Positions 1-9,749 of a stretch of DNA of 64,000 nucleotides are shown one piece after another. The DNA is from Gautieria morchelliformis (taxonomy: Eukaryota > Basidiomycota > Agaricomycetes > Gomphales > Gomphaceae), in contig WHVA01000050.1 in assembly GCA_015179125.1 (NCBI GenBank), positions 62,001 through 126,000 on the forward strand. The letters run 5' to 3'. The translations under genes were made by a program, and so were the position numbers. Numbering within the stretch: position 1 is the first letter of the stretch; each line of letters starts with the position of its first letter. The notes below the pieces were generated by a model. The model was not told the origin of the DNA. It did no database searches and saw only the letters and a program-made list of their open reading frames with translations.

Positions 1-727
1 TATGGTTGGGATGCATCCGCAGGACGTCCTACCCATAGGTCATGTGGGATCAACCCAGCAGACGAAGAGTCCGTGCAGATGGTGTATATGCGGGTCCCAA
101 GGCGTATTTCCGTACATAGGTGCCTTCGCCCCCTTTCCTCTCCATTGTTTCATGTTCGCACCCTTCTTTCATTCTATTGTATGTTTAATCCATCTATCTG
201 TAATCATGACTGCGCACCCCTATTCAACCCTGACTCGTGACGGCATCTTTCCTCTTCGTTGATACCTCATGAGCATTCTATATAAGTAGTTTACATTTGC
301 ATGTATATTCTCCAGTTCAATTATTATACCTCCATCTTGTGCAAACTTGACCTCGCTGTGATCATCGTCTTGAGCTTTCACCTGTAGCTTTCTATCTTCG
401 ACCAGAAGAGGACTTAGGCATCACTGGTGAGTTCTCATACTTCATCTGTGTTACCTTAGCCTTCGAACTATTTTCTGTGCTGTCGGCAAAGGGATTGTCA
501 TCGCTTAGGCAACCCTTCCGTGACACCTTGCACGTTACATCGTCAAGTGCCACGGGCTATTTCGCTACGACTGTAGATAGGACAAGCTCCGTTCGGGCAG
601 CCCTCTTATCTTATGAAAATTTGTTGGTTCACCTATTCACCAAACGGCATACTTATTCGCACAAGTTATTCGGGCATTCACTGTGTTCACTAATACACGA
701 TATTAACGCCTAAAAACAATATTGACA
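1..727 (+). mobile_element. Partial solo LTR, Ty1/copia-type family A
   Basis: This is the 3' part of a long terminal repeat whose 5' part lies outside the window. It matches 1,997-2,757 and 56,300-57,057 over almost its whole length, including the shared stretch around TATAAGTAGTTTACAT and the 3' end TTGACA. The bases after the end are ATACT. No internal element sequence follows directly, so it is either a solo LTR or the edge of a broken element. The LTR family assignment to copia is inference from its repeated occurrence next to copia coding remnants in this window. Confidence 0.75.
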
Positions 728-1481
728 ATACTGAGCTGAGCTAGTACTGTTGCAGTGATGCTCTCACGTGACACAATCGCCTGATTAGTCAGATGTAGTA
801 CTATACAGTAGCCTGAGTTCGGAGGGAAAACCTTACTCACTCTTCCCTCCACACTCAGGTACTGTTTTGGAACCCTTCAAGACTTTGGTGTTATTGCTAA
901 CACTTCAATCTATCAGAACATGTCGTTTACGAGACTCAAAGAATATTAAACAATGCTGCAGCACAACTCCGGAAATAATTTAATATTTGTACCTTGGTTG
1001 CAATCCACGTAAGAACTAGTCCAAGTTAATATGGATGGAAGGCAATGTGTTTCTTAGCGGCACTGAACAATAAACTAAAAGACTGTAGGTTCAAGGACAC
1101 TATCGGGGTCCAAGCGTATTCCAAAATATAAAGGAATGTACTTAGCAGGCGAGTTTATAAATGGACTGCCCTGATAATCTACCAGAGTACAGCAATAAAA
1201 TGAGGGATGAGTTTTGTGAACAAAGTGACTTGTGAAAGTCTCTAATCAGGAAAATAAACTGACTAGATCGTCTCGGGTATTGGAGTGTGAATGGCAAGGC
1301 CTTCAATTGACAGACTCACTCTGTAGAATTACACCCAGAGGATTAGTCCAAGTGGCTAAGCAGTAAAGTAACTACTTAACAAGGAATTAGACACTAAAGT
1401 AAGTGAATAACCCTAGCTGGGATTAGCAGCTTAGTAAGGTGCAAGTCACATGAGGTCACGTGTAGGATAGAAGATGGGTAG
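728..1481. other. Gene-free stretch between two LTRs
   Basis: No open frame with a recognisable product is visible. The stretch is AT-rich. A 20-bp pyrimidine-rich motif (CACTCTTCCCTCCACACTCA, near 840-860) recurs near 3,547-3,566 just before the copia gag, so part of this DNA probably belongs to the LTR of the same copia remnant. It was separated from the rest by the LTR at 1,487-2,757. Confidence 0.5.
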
Positions 1482-1486
1482 ATTGG

Positions 1487-2757
1487 TGTCATGACGTGCT
1501 TATTTCCCATACTCAGATGCTCTGTTCTCCTATTTCTCACTCCACCTTCGTGTTCGTTCCAATCACCCTTGCCGTGTTCGGCAACCGATCCTCGCTGTTC
1601 GCGCCATTTACCATGGCCACGCTGTCGAAGCACGATCGACATCCCTGAACTAACTTAGCAGTCATCGCTGGGCCTATCACCCCCTCTGCTCAACCTTCTT
1701 TCGATCGTGTTCCTATGATCGGACTGTCATGACTTGTGTATTTCCTGGACCTTGTTATCCCCATTTCCCCTTTCGCCACTCCTCCCCCTTGTTCGCTCGG
1801 CTTTGCCCTCCACTTCAACCACTTCTCCCCTATGTCATTCCCGTTCGCCCTTCCTTGCATTTCTCCGAACCGCTATTCGCTGCTCACACATTTCGCCAGC
1901 AGGCACGCCATCAAATATGATCAATACCATTTGGCCGGCACGATGGTTCATCACTAACCCCATCATCTTCTTAATCCAACCCCTTTGGGTGTTCATATGG
2001 CCAAAGTGTGTTCGTGGGACATCCCTTCCGTAGGTCGTGTGGGATCAACCCAGTAGACGAAGAGTCCGTGCAGGGTAGCATGTATGCGGGTCCCAAGACA
2101 TGGTTTTGTACATGAATGCCTTCACCACCTTTACTCTCCATCGTTTCATGTTCGCACTCTTCCCTCACTCTATTGTATGTTTATTCCATCTACTTGGTAT
2201 CATGACTGCACACCCCTATCCAACCCTGACTCGCGATGGCCTCTTTCCTATTCGCTGATGCCTTACGAGCATTCGATATAAGTAGTTTACATGCGCATGT
2301 ATATTCTCCAGTTCAATTATCATACGTCGTCCATCTTGTGCAAACTTGACCTCGCTGTGATCATCGTCTTGAGCCTTCTCTTGGAGATTTCTATCTTTGA
2401 CCAGCAGAGGACTTAGGCATCACTGGTGAGTTCTCATACTTCATCTTCGTTACCTTAGCCTTCGAACTATTTTTTGTGCTGTTGGTGAAGGGCTCCGAAG
2501 GAGAACCTTCGCCAGCGAAGGGATTGTTGAGACTTAGACAGCCCTTCCGTGAGACCTTGCACGTTACATTGTCAAGTGCCATGGGCTATTTTGCTACGAC
2601 TGTAGATAGGGTGAGCCCTGTTCGGGCAACCCTCTTACCTTGTGAACATTCACTGGTTCACCTATTCGCCGAATGGCATACTTATTCGCACAAGTTATTC
2701 GGGCATTCGCTGTGTTCACTAATACACGATATTAATGCCTAAAAACCAAACTTGACA
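1487..2757 (+). mobile_element. Solo LTR, Ty1/copia-type family A, 1,271 bp
   Basis: The LTR starts TGTCATGAC and ends TTGACA, so it has the usual TG...CA ends with a short inverted repeat TGTCA/TGACA. It is bounded by the 5-bp target duplication ATTGG (1,482-1,486 and 2,758-2,762). No internal coding region remains, which is the expected product of LTR-LTR recombination. A second complete copy with the same 5-bp duplication lies at 55,784-57,057, a 3' part at 1-727, and reversed fragments at 24,442-24,577 and 58,191-58,738. It belongs to the fossil layer of the window. Confidence 0.85.
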
Positions 2758-2762
2758 ATTGG

Positions 2763-3597
2763 CTGATGAAAGGCAGGCAAAAAGGGCCTCCTTTTATATT
2801 GTATTGTACAGGCGCTTAACTAAGTGGTAGGACCTTCTATCTATTAATGGAATGGGGGAATGAGTCACGAAGAAGCTTTCGGAATGTGTGGGAAGGTTCT
2901 GTCTGACTCATAGTGACTCACAGTGACTAGAAATGACTCCTACTGGTGACTCCACTAGGTTTTCCACCAATCAGGGCTTGATTTGTCAGGAATGAGTCAT
3001 TAATTGGGCCCATGTGATTCATGACAGCTTGGGTGAGTCATGAGCATGTGACTCACCAAGTGTGCATGAGTCAGTTGAGTCATTGAGGCTGTACAAGCAA
3101 ATGACTAGGCTTTTCAAACTCAGATGCTGAGTCTGAAGGAGCCACCTGACCGGATTTGTGGGTGACCGCGGGTGCACAAGCTGCGAGTGACACGAGCGTG
3201 TGGTCGGAGTTTGAAATTGGAAATCCGCAACAGAGTTGTGGGGACGTGGGTACCCACAACTCTGCTGCACAGAAATAAGTGAGTATGAGTGAAGACAGCC
3301 TCGGAAAAATAGGTAGAATTCATAGATAATTAGAGGGATGTTTGAATAGGCCTTATGAGGATAGTAGACATTTTTATGATGGTGATAATTGGTGGTTTTT
3401 AAAGGCCTTTGATGCAGACTACAAATTTACAATAAAGAGACATTTGAATGCTGGTTGAACAGCTTGATCCAAGACCATATAGTATGCTGGTTGAACAGCA
3501 GTTCCCATACAGGTACATACCTAGTCTATTATCTTGTAGCGACACTCACTCTTCCCTCCACACTCAGTATGGAGAAATATAATTACTGCACTTAACA
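2763..3597 (+). mobile_element. Probable 5' LTR/promoter region of the copia remnant
   Basis: This non-coding stretch runs into CTTAACA at 3,597, after which GGTTATGGGCCCCGC (3,598-3,612) looks like a primer-binding site. Its position about 50 bases before the gag start fits the end of a 5' LTR. The left edge of the LTR is not clear to me. A dense cluster of TGASTCA sites lies within it and is listed separately. The primer-binding assignment is by position, not by a checked match to a tRNA. Confidence 0.5.
2861..3082. promoter_or_regulatory. Cluster of eight TGASTCA (Gcn4/Cpc1/AP-1 type) sites
   Basis: Perfect TGAGTCA or TGACTCA heptamers start at 2,861, 2,904, 2,914, 2,993, 3,034, 3,049, 3,067 and 3,076, with further near matches such as TGACTCC at 2,934. 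About 0.03 would be expected by chance in 222 bp. This heptamer is the established binding site of fungal bZIP factors of the Gcn4/Cpc1 and AP-1 (Yap1-like) kind. The cluster lies 560 to 790 bases upstream of the copia gag start, so a role in driving that element is plausible but inferred. Confidence 0.6.
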
Positions 3598-5059
3598 GGT
3601 TATGGGCCCCGCGCTCTAATAAAAAAAAAAAGAGAAAACCTTAACCATGTCAGACTCAGAGGCCGAGCACCGTACCAGAAGCGTCAACCTCACAAGCTCC
3701 AACTACAATGTCTGGGCTGTCGCACTACAGGGAAACCTCATGACCATGAACACATGGCAGATAGTTACTGAGGACTTAAAGATGCCAACTGACGCTGCAG
3801 ATGCCTCAAAATGGTTGCTGAAAAGGGAGGAGGCCGCCGGAATCCTTCTCAAATCCCTTTCACCAACACAGTATGGCCATGTTGAAGGTGTGATGGATGA
3901 CACAGTTGAGATGTGGAAGAAACTAAAGGCTGCGCACCAATCGCAAATAGCGAACAGTCATTTCCATGTGATGCAGAAACTGTTAAGCATATGCAAAGAT
4001 GACACTGAGTCCCTCACCGACTACATTACCCATATCAACGCGGCTACGAACGACCTTGTAGCACTCACACCGAGCATGCTCACAGTCCAAAACATCATGG
4101 ACAAAGTTGGGATTCACACCGCAATCATGGGACTCGACCAGATAGAATATGGAGCATTCACCTCATCCCTCCTCTTAATCAGTACCCTCGACCACACTAC
4201 TATATCCACAGCCTTTCGCAACGAGGACCTGAAGCGCCAATCATCTTCGAACTCAACGGCAACAGCCCTTTCCATAGCTCGAGGGAAGAAGCATCCTGCC
4301 CTCACCTGTACCGCATGCAGGGAGTGTGGACACTCAGTGGATCGATGCTGGATTTCTCACCCAGAGCTCAAGCCAATGTGGAAGGGCGATGAGAACGAGG
4401 GGGGAAAAGGCGCACGCCAGGCAGTAGAAGATGGACAAAGCGAAGCAATCCAAGAACTTGCTGGAAACGCAAGTTTACACTCCTCATCCCCACGTCCTCC
4501 CAACAGCGATGCTGACTTACGCTGGAACACAGACACAGGCGCCACAAGCCATATGACACCACACCGTCATTGGCTTCGAAACTATGACCCGTACCGTATA
4601 CCTATTCGACTTGCAAACAACGACATTGTCTATTCAGCGGGGAAGGGGCAGATCTTGTTTACTCCTATCATAAATGGGAAACTGGCACAAAGTATCATCT
4701 TATCACAAGTTTTACATGTACCCACACTCCAAAATAACCTACTTACGGTTCTTCGCCTTTCCACCCATCACAATTTCACCGTCAGTATCGTAAAAGATCA
4801 TATCTCATTCATGCAAGATGGAAATTTGCGCTTTTGCGCCACGGTGCAAAATGGAACAGGCTTTCTCACTGGAGACACAATCCCCATCTCAGAGCGCGCT
4901 CTAATAACCTCATCACCTCCATTAGATCGATCTATGTGGCACTGACGCCTTGCACACATTGGATGGGCCCATTTAGAGAAGCTTCTCACCAATGATATGG
5001 CCAGCAGAATAAATGTAAGCTCAGATGAAAAGATCCCACAAATCTGTGAGCCATATATT
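3598..5059 (+). mobile_element. Ty1/copia element, 5' third (gag, protease, pre-integrase start)
   Basis: A copia remnant that carries the gag-protease frame and the beginning of the GAG-pre-integrase region (WHRRLAHIG-like, read just after 4,930), and is then cut off by an LTR of another family at 5,060. The remaining pol domains are not next to it. The reversed copia integrase piece at 57,452-58,190 may come from a related element but is not shown to be the same copy. The element is broken by truncation and insertion and is treated as a fossil. Confidence 0.85.
3647..4945 (+). CDS. Ty1/copia gag-protease polyprotein fragment
   Basis: The 432-residue frame begins MSDSEAEHRT and has the copia gag layout: the LTSSNYNVWAVALQGNL start typical of the UBN2/gag domain (residues about 15-200), one CCHC-type zinc knuckle (CRECGHSVDRC region, about residues 222-235), and a retropepsin-type site WNTDTGATSHM at about 294-304. 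In the family, gag forms the particle, the zinc knuckle binds the element RNA and the aspartic protease cuts the polyprotein. It lies just behind a probable LTR end and primer-binding site. Codon use looks unremarkable. Confidence 0.85.
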   Translation: MSDSEAEHRTRSVNLTSSNYNVWAVALQGNLMTMNTWQIVTEDLKMPTDAADASKWLLKREEAAGILLKSLSPTQYGHVEGVMDDTVEMWKKLKAAHQSQIANSHFHVMQKLLSICKDDTESLTDYITHINAATNDLVALTPSMLTVQNIMDKVGIHTAIMGLDQIEYGAFTSSLLLISTLDHTTISTAFRNEDLKRQSSSNSTATALSIARGKKHPALTCTACRECGHSVDRCWISHPELKPMWKGDENEGGKGARQAVEDGQSEAIQELAGNASLHSSSPRPPNSDADLRWNTDTGATSHMTPHRHWLRNYDPYRIPIRLANNDIVYSAGKGQILFTPIINGKLAQSIILSQVLHVPTLQNNLLTVLRLSTHHNFTVSIVKDHISFMQDGNLRFCATVQNGTGFLTGDTIPISERALITSSPPLDRSMWH

Positions 5060-5487
5060 TGTTACATATTGAGATTTCCGCAAGTCGGAACTAGAAAGTA
5101 CAGCGGCTTCAACTTATACATTGCGCCCCCAATGAACTATTGTCCTAAGTATTTCACAACGCAGGTCGGAAGTCGGAAAGTACTGAACTAAAAGTAAGTC
5201 GGAACTTGAGTCGGAACTGAGGCGGAAGGCGGAGAGACGGAGGTCTTGCTAGACTCGCTGTGCTAAGAACAGGAGATGGAGCAAAGGAAATCAAGTATCG
5301 AAGGCAATTATCTGATTGCAGAATAACAGACATACATGAGAGGCTTTTATACAAAGAGCTGAGACAACATGTAATGAGGTAGTACTAAGCAAATTCCGGG
5401 GGGAGCGGAAGTCAGGTAGACATGCGTGGGAACTAACTAATTGGGAACAATGGGACTACAAGGGGGGTTCAGGGTAAGGTAAAACAA
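5060..5487 (-). mobile_element. LTR fragment, Ty3/gypsy-type family B
   Basis: Read on the minus strand this ends ...TATGTAACA, and on the plus strand it starts TGTTACATATTGAG. It matches the outer part of the family B LTRs at 15,614-16,536, 19,036-19,971, 43,004-43,731 and 58,914-59,567, including the TATA-containing core seen as TTTGTATAAAA in plus-oriented copies. It stops at 5,487, where the Helitron array begins. Comparison with 59,130-59,150 shows that the LTR is interrupted exactly between an A and a T, the target expected for a Helitron. Confidence 0.75.
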
Positions 5488-5649
5488 TCTAAGAGTTAAA
5501 CGGGGGCAGTGGGTTGTGGGCGCTGCTGACCAATGCTTGGTCACCAGTTTGTCAGCGGAGCGCGCGAGCGGTGCAGCTGCGAGCCCCCGGTCTGTTTAGG
5601 TCAGCGCCGAGCGGCGCAGCCGCGAGCTACAAACGCTGCGCAGCAGCGT

Positions 5650-5717
5650 TCCAGGTCACGTGACCGGTTCGCAACCATACGCGAGTGGTCCGTGCACGAC
5701 CCTTCGCTTGGTATAAA
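5650..5717 (+). promoter_or_regulatory. Helitron unit 1 promoter: GGTCACGTGACC palindrome and TATA box
   Basis: A perfect palindrome GGTCACGTGACC near 5,655 is followed by the conserved TGGTCCGTGCACGAC and by TATAAA at 5,712-5,717. The same order and spacing occur in the units at 13,756, 16,675 and 20,188. CACGTG is a known E-box core for bHLH factors. Conservation in four copies argues that this is a promoter used by the non-coding units, but no transcript is shown. Confidence 0.55.
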
Positions 5718-5864
5718 GAGAGCGATGCTGCACAACCGCACTCCCCACTGGTGTGCTCCTGTGTTCTGGCTGTGGTGGGCTTACTACTGCTTTGGCTGGG
5801 GTCTTGGTGTCTTTCTGTGTGTCTCTGGGTGTCTCTGGGCTTCTTTGGCTGTGAATTGACCCCA

Positions 5865-6350
5865 GCTTCTGCTTCAATGTCCTGTATATTTTTTGATATT
5901 TTTTCGCAAATTGCTATCAATACACCTAACTTGCTAACCTTAATAATAGCCAACTTAAATATCCTGTACATTGTTTTGATATTTTTTTCGCAAATAGCTA
6001 TCAATAAACCTAACTTGCTAACCTTAACAATAGCCAACTTACATATCCTGTACATTTTTTGATATTTTTCCGCAAATAGACATCAATAAATCAAACTTGC
6101 TAACCTCAATAACAGCCACCTTAACTATCCTGTAATTTCTTTGACATTTTTTCGCAAATGGATATCAATAACTTATACTGACTCTGCTCAAGTTGATAAC
6201 AACTTCTGTTTTAATGTAGTGTGTTTTTTTTATCTTTTTTTGAAAAATAAATATAGATATCAATGAATTATCCTGACTTTACTAAAATTAATAAGAACAG
6301 CTGCTTAAATGTGGCTTCTTTTCCTATTTTATATATGTCACAAAATAGAT
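5865..6350 (+). repeat. AT-rich tandem repeat, about 80-85 bp per unit
   Basis: Degenerate units contain CCTGTACATTTTTTTGA, then TTTCGCAAATAG, ATCAATAA and CTTGCTAACCT-like blocks in the same order. About six copies are visible. Related arrays occur in each non-autonomous Helitron unit. They carry no coding signal. Confidence 0.7.
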
Positions 6351-6364
6351 ACTGATACATGTCC

Positions 6365-7320
6365 CTGATATGTGTGAGGACACGCTACCTGTGGGGACAC
6401 GTTACCTGTGAGGACACGCTACGTTTGGGGACACACTACCTGTGAGGACACGCTACCTGTAAAAACACGCTACCTGTGAGGAAACGCTACCTGTGGGGAC
6501 ACGCTATGTGTGGGGACACGCTACCTGTGAGGACACGTTACGTTTGGGGACACACTACCTGTGAGGACACGTTACATGTGGGGACATGCTACCTGTGAGG
6601 ACACGCTACCTGTGAGGACACGCTACCTGTGAGGACACGCTACCTGTGAGGACACGCTACCTGTGAGGACACGCTACCTGTGAGGACACGCTACCTGTGG
6701 GGACACGTTACCTGTGAGGACACGCTACATTTGGGGACACGCTACCTGTGAGGACACGTTATGTGTGGGGACACACTACCTGTGAGGACACGTTACGTTT
6801 GGGGACACACTACCTGTGAGGACACGTTACGTGTGGGGACATGCTACCTGTGAGGACACCCTACCTGTGAGGACACGCTACCTGTGGGGACACGTTACCT
6901 GTGAGGACACGCTACGTTTTGGGACACGCTACCTGTGAGGACACGCTACCTGTGAAGACACGTTACGTGTGAGGACACGTTATGTGTGGGGACACGCTAC
7001 CTGTGAGGACACGTTACATTTGGGGACACGCTACCTGTGAGGACACGCTACCTGTGGGGACACGTTACCTGTGAGGACACGCTACGTTTGGGGACATGCT
7101 ACCTGTGAGGACATGTTACGTGTGGGGACACGCTACCTGTGAGGACACGCTACCTGTGAGGAAACGCTGCCTGTGGGGACAGGTTACCTGTGAGGACATG
7201 CTACGTTTGGGGACACGCTACCTGTGAGGACATGCTACCTGTGAGGACACGTTACGTGTGGGGACACGCTACCTGTGTGGACACGCTACCTGTGAGGACA
7301 CATTACGTGTGAGGACATGC
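6365..7320 (+). repeat. 17-bp minisatellite, roughly 55 copies
   Basis: The unit is GAGGACACGCTACCTGT with variants (GGGGACACGTTACGTTT and others). The copies follow one another without spacers, so this is a plain minisatellite. It lies inside non-autonomous Helitron unit 1, between the AT-rich repeats and the coding-like fragment. A shorter version sits at the same place in the unit at 20,188-22,787. Confidence 0.9.
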
Positions 7321-7324
7321 TATC

Positions 7325-7660
7325 CAACTGCACTTTGGGTCTTCCCCCATTTCTGATTTTGGTATTGTTTCTGGTTCTGTGAGTGTGTCACCGGAGGATC
7401 AGCTGGCATATCGATATAACCACATTGTCAAAATTCAGGATCCCCAAGATCACTATTGGATCTATTTCACAATGCACAAGCTTTGAAACCTGTTGATTAT
7501 GACAATAGGCGCAATCTTATAATCTCTGATGATTCAGTCAAGACTATTACCACTTTCATGTCTAGAGTCGCTGGGAGGCCCATCCCAGAGGTCGAGAGAG
7601 AGCTCTGCATGTTCGGCTGTTCCATGGGTGCATACATGATTCATGATACTATATGATCAG
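7325..7660 (+). pseudogene. Coding-like fragment of unknown origin inside Helitron unit 1
   Basis: This stretch reads as protein-like sequence in two adjoining frames: one carries VSPEDQLAYRYNHIVKI and DPQDHYWIYF, the next NAQALKPVDYDNRRN and RVAGRPIPEVERELCMFG, ending at a stop near 7,656. A nearly identical copy lies at 22,305-22,675 in the other unit of the same family. It is absent from the autonomous unit. Helitrons are known to pick up host gene pieces, so a captured fragment is the likely reading. I do not recognise the protein family and assign no function. Confidence 0.5.
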
Positions 7661-7763
7661 GGATATATTTTGCATGATCCTATTTACCCCAATGCACGTA
7701 ACCTTACTGATTCACTTGACCTTACTGATGCATTTGACCTTCCCAAGGCGCTTGACCTACACC

Positions 7764-7791
7764 CCCGCGCGAAGCGCGGGTACCCACCTAG
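7764..7791 (+). other. Helitron 3' end: hairpin and CTAG (unit 1)
   Basis: A perfect 7-bp stem CCCGCGC/GCGCGGG with loop GAA is followed by TACCCAC and CTAG. This is the standard Helitron terminator layout, in which a hairpin near the 3' end precedes CTRR. The next base is T, as expected at a Helitron target. Confidence 0.85.
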
Positions 7792-8726
7792 TCTAAGAGT
7801 TAAACGCGCTCAGTGGGTTGTGGGCGCTGCTGACCAATGCTTGGTCATTAGTTTGTCAGCGGAGCGCGCGAGCGGCGCAGCCGCGAGCCCCTGTGCCCTA
7901 CCGGCGGTTTGCACCACTCTGCCGGCTCCAGCGCTGCGCAGCGTTCTGGAGCGTGCGAGCGGCACAGCCGCAAGCGGTTTACGCCGGTCTGCCGGCTCAG
8001 GCGCTCAAAGCAGCGCTGCGCTGGCAGATCGCTGCGCAGCCAGCCGCTTTGCGCACTCCACCACCACCCTCCTCTCCTCTCCTCTCTGCCCACTACTAGA
8101 TAGAATAAAAATTGCATGAGACTGAATTAATAGATAGCCTATATAGTGTAGTACACAAAAGATCTCTTCCCAGGGAGGTCTCTGCAGTGAACTATTGGGG
8201 TTGACCCCTTCATTGGGGCAGCTTTTTCTCTGCTACGGAGCCAGGTAGTCATCCCAGGCTGCCTTAGAGGGAGCCACAATTGCATTGCAGTTCTTTCAGT
8301 GTTGACTTGCACTACTGGTGGCTGAAGAAGACATCTCCCCAGGACCAGGACCAGGACCAGGACCTTTTACTGGAAGAATTATTCCAGTTGGATAGCCGAA
8401 GAAGACTTGGATATTTTCATCAAAAAAATTCCCCATCCCTTCCTTGGTACATATATTTCTCTGTGGTCTGGTGTGAGCCATCTGACAGTTTTTTTTTTTC
8501 TTTTAAATAGAAATTATTAAATTCCCTTGACTTTGCCTAACAAACAGACTCCCCATGCCTTCCTTGGTATGTATGTATTTCTCTGTGGTCTGGTGTGAGC
8601 TGTCTGACATTTATTTAATTAGAAATTAATAAATTCCCCTGACTTTGCCCAAGAAAAATTAACAACAACAGCATCTGCTTGCAAATGTAAGTTGAAGTGG
8701 GGTAGCTTGATTGTTCCTCTAAGCTT

Positions 8727-9452
8727 ATGCCTGCATTTCTCAGGGATCCATCTACTCCAGAGAGAAATCGTCAGCAGGAGCGTGAAAGGGTGAGGGAGGA
8801 GCAGGAGGGTCATATGACGTCGCCTACTGATCGGAGAGCGCGTGCCCTTGCTGTGGCTGCTGCCAGAGCTCGGAACCAGCCACCCCCTCCACCACCTCCT
8901 TTTGCCATCCCTCACCCTCCTCCTAGAAGCAATGCGGCTGATCCTTTTCAACAACCTGCTGCAGGGCCATTACGTCCTCCTGATCCCAGTCCTGGACAGC
9001 AGGTGGCAGCCCTTCGTGCTCAGTTAGCAGCAATCCCAGCAGCACAGCCCGTGAGAAGATACAGGCACGCGCCTATACAGCCACCTCCCAATCTTCCTGT
9101 GGTTGGTTCTGCAGGAATTGCACAGTTGCGTGCTCAGGCTGCTGAGCAGTCTGCTATATTGCAGCAATTGGGAAGAGGTAGACAGGCAGCTAATCCTCCT
9201 GTAGTAGGTTCTGCAGGAGTGGCAGCATTGCGTGCTCAGGCCAATGCAATAAGACCAATGCCTCCGCTACTCCCTGCGCTTCTGCGGCCTCTTCAGCGAC
9301 TCCCTGCACCTCCTCAGCCTCCTCGGCCACTCCCTGCACCTCCTCAGCCTCCTCTGCCACTCCCTGCACCTCCACAGCCTCTTCTGCCACACCCCTGTAC
9401 CTCGGCAGCGTCCTCAGCGACTTCCTCCTTTTATTCCACTCGGTCGCTCTAG
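8727..9452 (+). CDS. Helitron Rep/helicase, proline-rich N-terminal part
   Basis: The 241-residue frame begins MPAFLRDPSTPERN at a good ATG, has a basic, charged start (residues 1-45), runs of proline (about 52-60) and three tandem stretches built on PVVGSAG.AQLRAQA (about 125-190), followed by LPAPPQP repeats. It has no known domain. The same protein start is encoded at 23,744-24,457, so it is a real conserved part of this family. Reading continues into the Helitron N-terminal domain only after a +1 change within the CCT-rich repeats near 9,400-9,420. It probably forms a disordered extension of the Rep protein. A separate small protein is possible. Confidence 0.65.
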   Translation: MPAFLRDPSTPERNRQQERERVREEQEGHMTSPTDRRARALAVAAARARNQPPPPPPPFAIPHPPPRSNAADPFQQPAAGPLRPPDPSPGQQVAALRAQLAAIPAAQPVRRYRHAPIQPPPNLPVVGSAGIAQLRAQAAEQSAILQQLGRGRQAANPPVVGSAGVAALRAQANAIRPMPPLLPALLRPLQRLPAPPQPPRPLPAPPQPPLPLPAPPQPLLPHPCTSAASSATSSFYSTRSL

Positions 9453-9748
9453 AATAATCGAGGCAGATGTGCTGCATCATGATCTGGGTCCCATGGTTGT
9501 TGCCTGCCCTGACTGTGGAGCATTACACTGGATGGCAGAACGCCTGCTGAGATCCTCAAATCGGCGGCCCAGATTTGGTGATTGCTGTTTAGAAGGCAAG
9601 GTGCAGCTTCCAGAGCTGCCAGTGCTCCCTCAGCCATTGAGATGGCTCTTAGAGGGCCAGGACCCTGAGGCCAAACAGTTTCGCAAGAACATCAGGCAGT
9701 ACAATGCTGCATTTGCATTCACTTCCTTGGGAGCCGACTTTGACCAGA
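9421..9748 (+). pseudogene. Helitron N-terminal zinc-finger segment, out of frame
   Basis: Read in frame from 9,421 this gives FIPLGRSRIIEADVLHHDLG, then a CPDCGALHWMAERL motif and QPLRWLLEGQDPEAKQFRKN with AFTSLGADFD. These are hallmarks of the region in front of the Helitron_like_N domain in fungal Helitrons. The preceding and following coding parts are both in another frame, so this block is bracketed by two opposite frame changes. The block lies within the autonomous unit and completes its domain set. Confidence 0.7.
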
Positions 9749-9749
9749 T

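Larger units (their letters stand above)
5488..7791 (+). mobile_element. Non-autonomous Helitron unit 1
   Basis: The unit starts TCTAAGAGTTAAACG after an A, runs through a GC-rich subterminal region full of palindromes (GCTGCGCAGC, GGTCACGTGACC), a TATA box at 5,712, AT-rich repeats of about 80 bp, a 17-bp minisatellite and a coding-like fragment, and ends with the hairpin and CTAG at 7,791. It has no Rep or helicase sequence. Its ends and layout match unit 20,188-22,787, so the two are copies of one non-autonomous family. Mobilisation by the neighbouring autonomous unit is inferred from the shared ends. Confidence 0.75.

Noticed and set aside
5627-6062. Overlapping open frames of 125 to 142 codons in Helitron unit 1
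   Set aside because: They translate the promoter and AT-rich repeat on both strands and are not kept open in the other units.
6365-7320. Regular short repeats that could suggest a CRISPR array
   Set aside because: The 17-bp units follow each other without spacers, vary in sequence and lie inside a fungal Helitron. They form a minisatellite.
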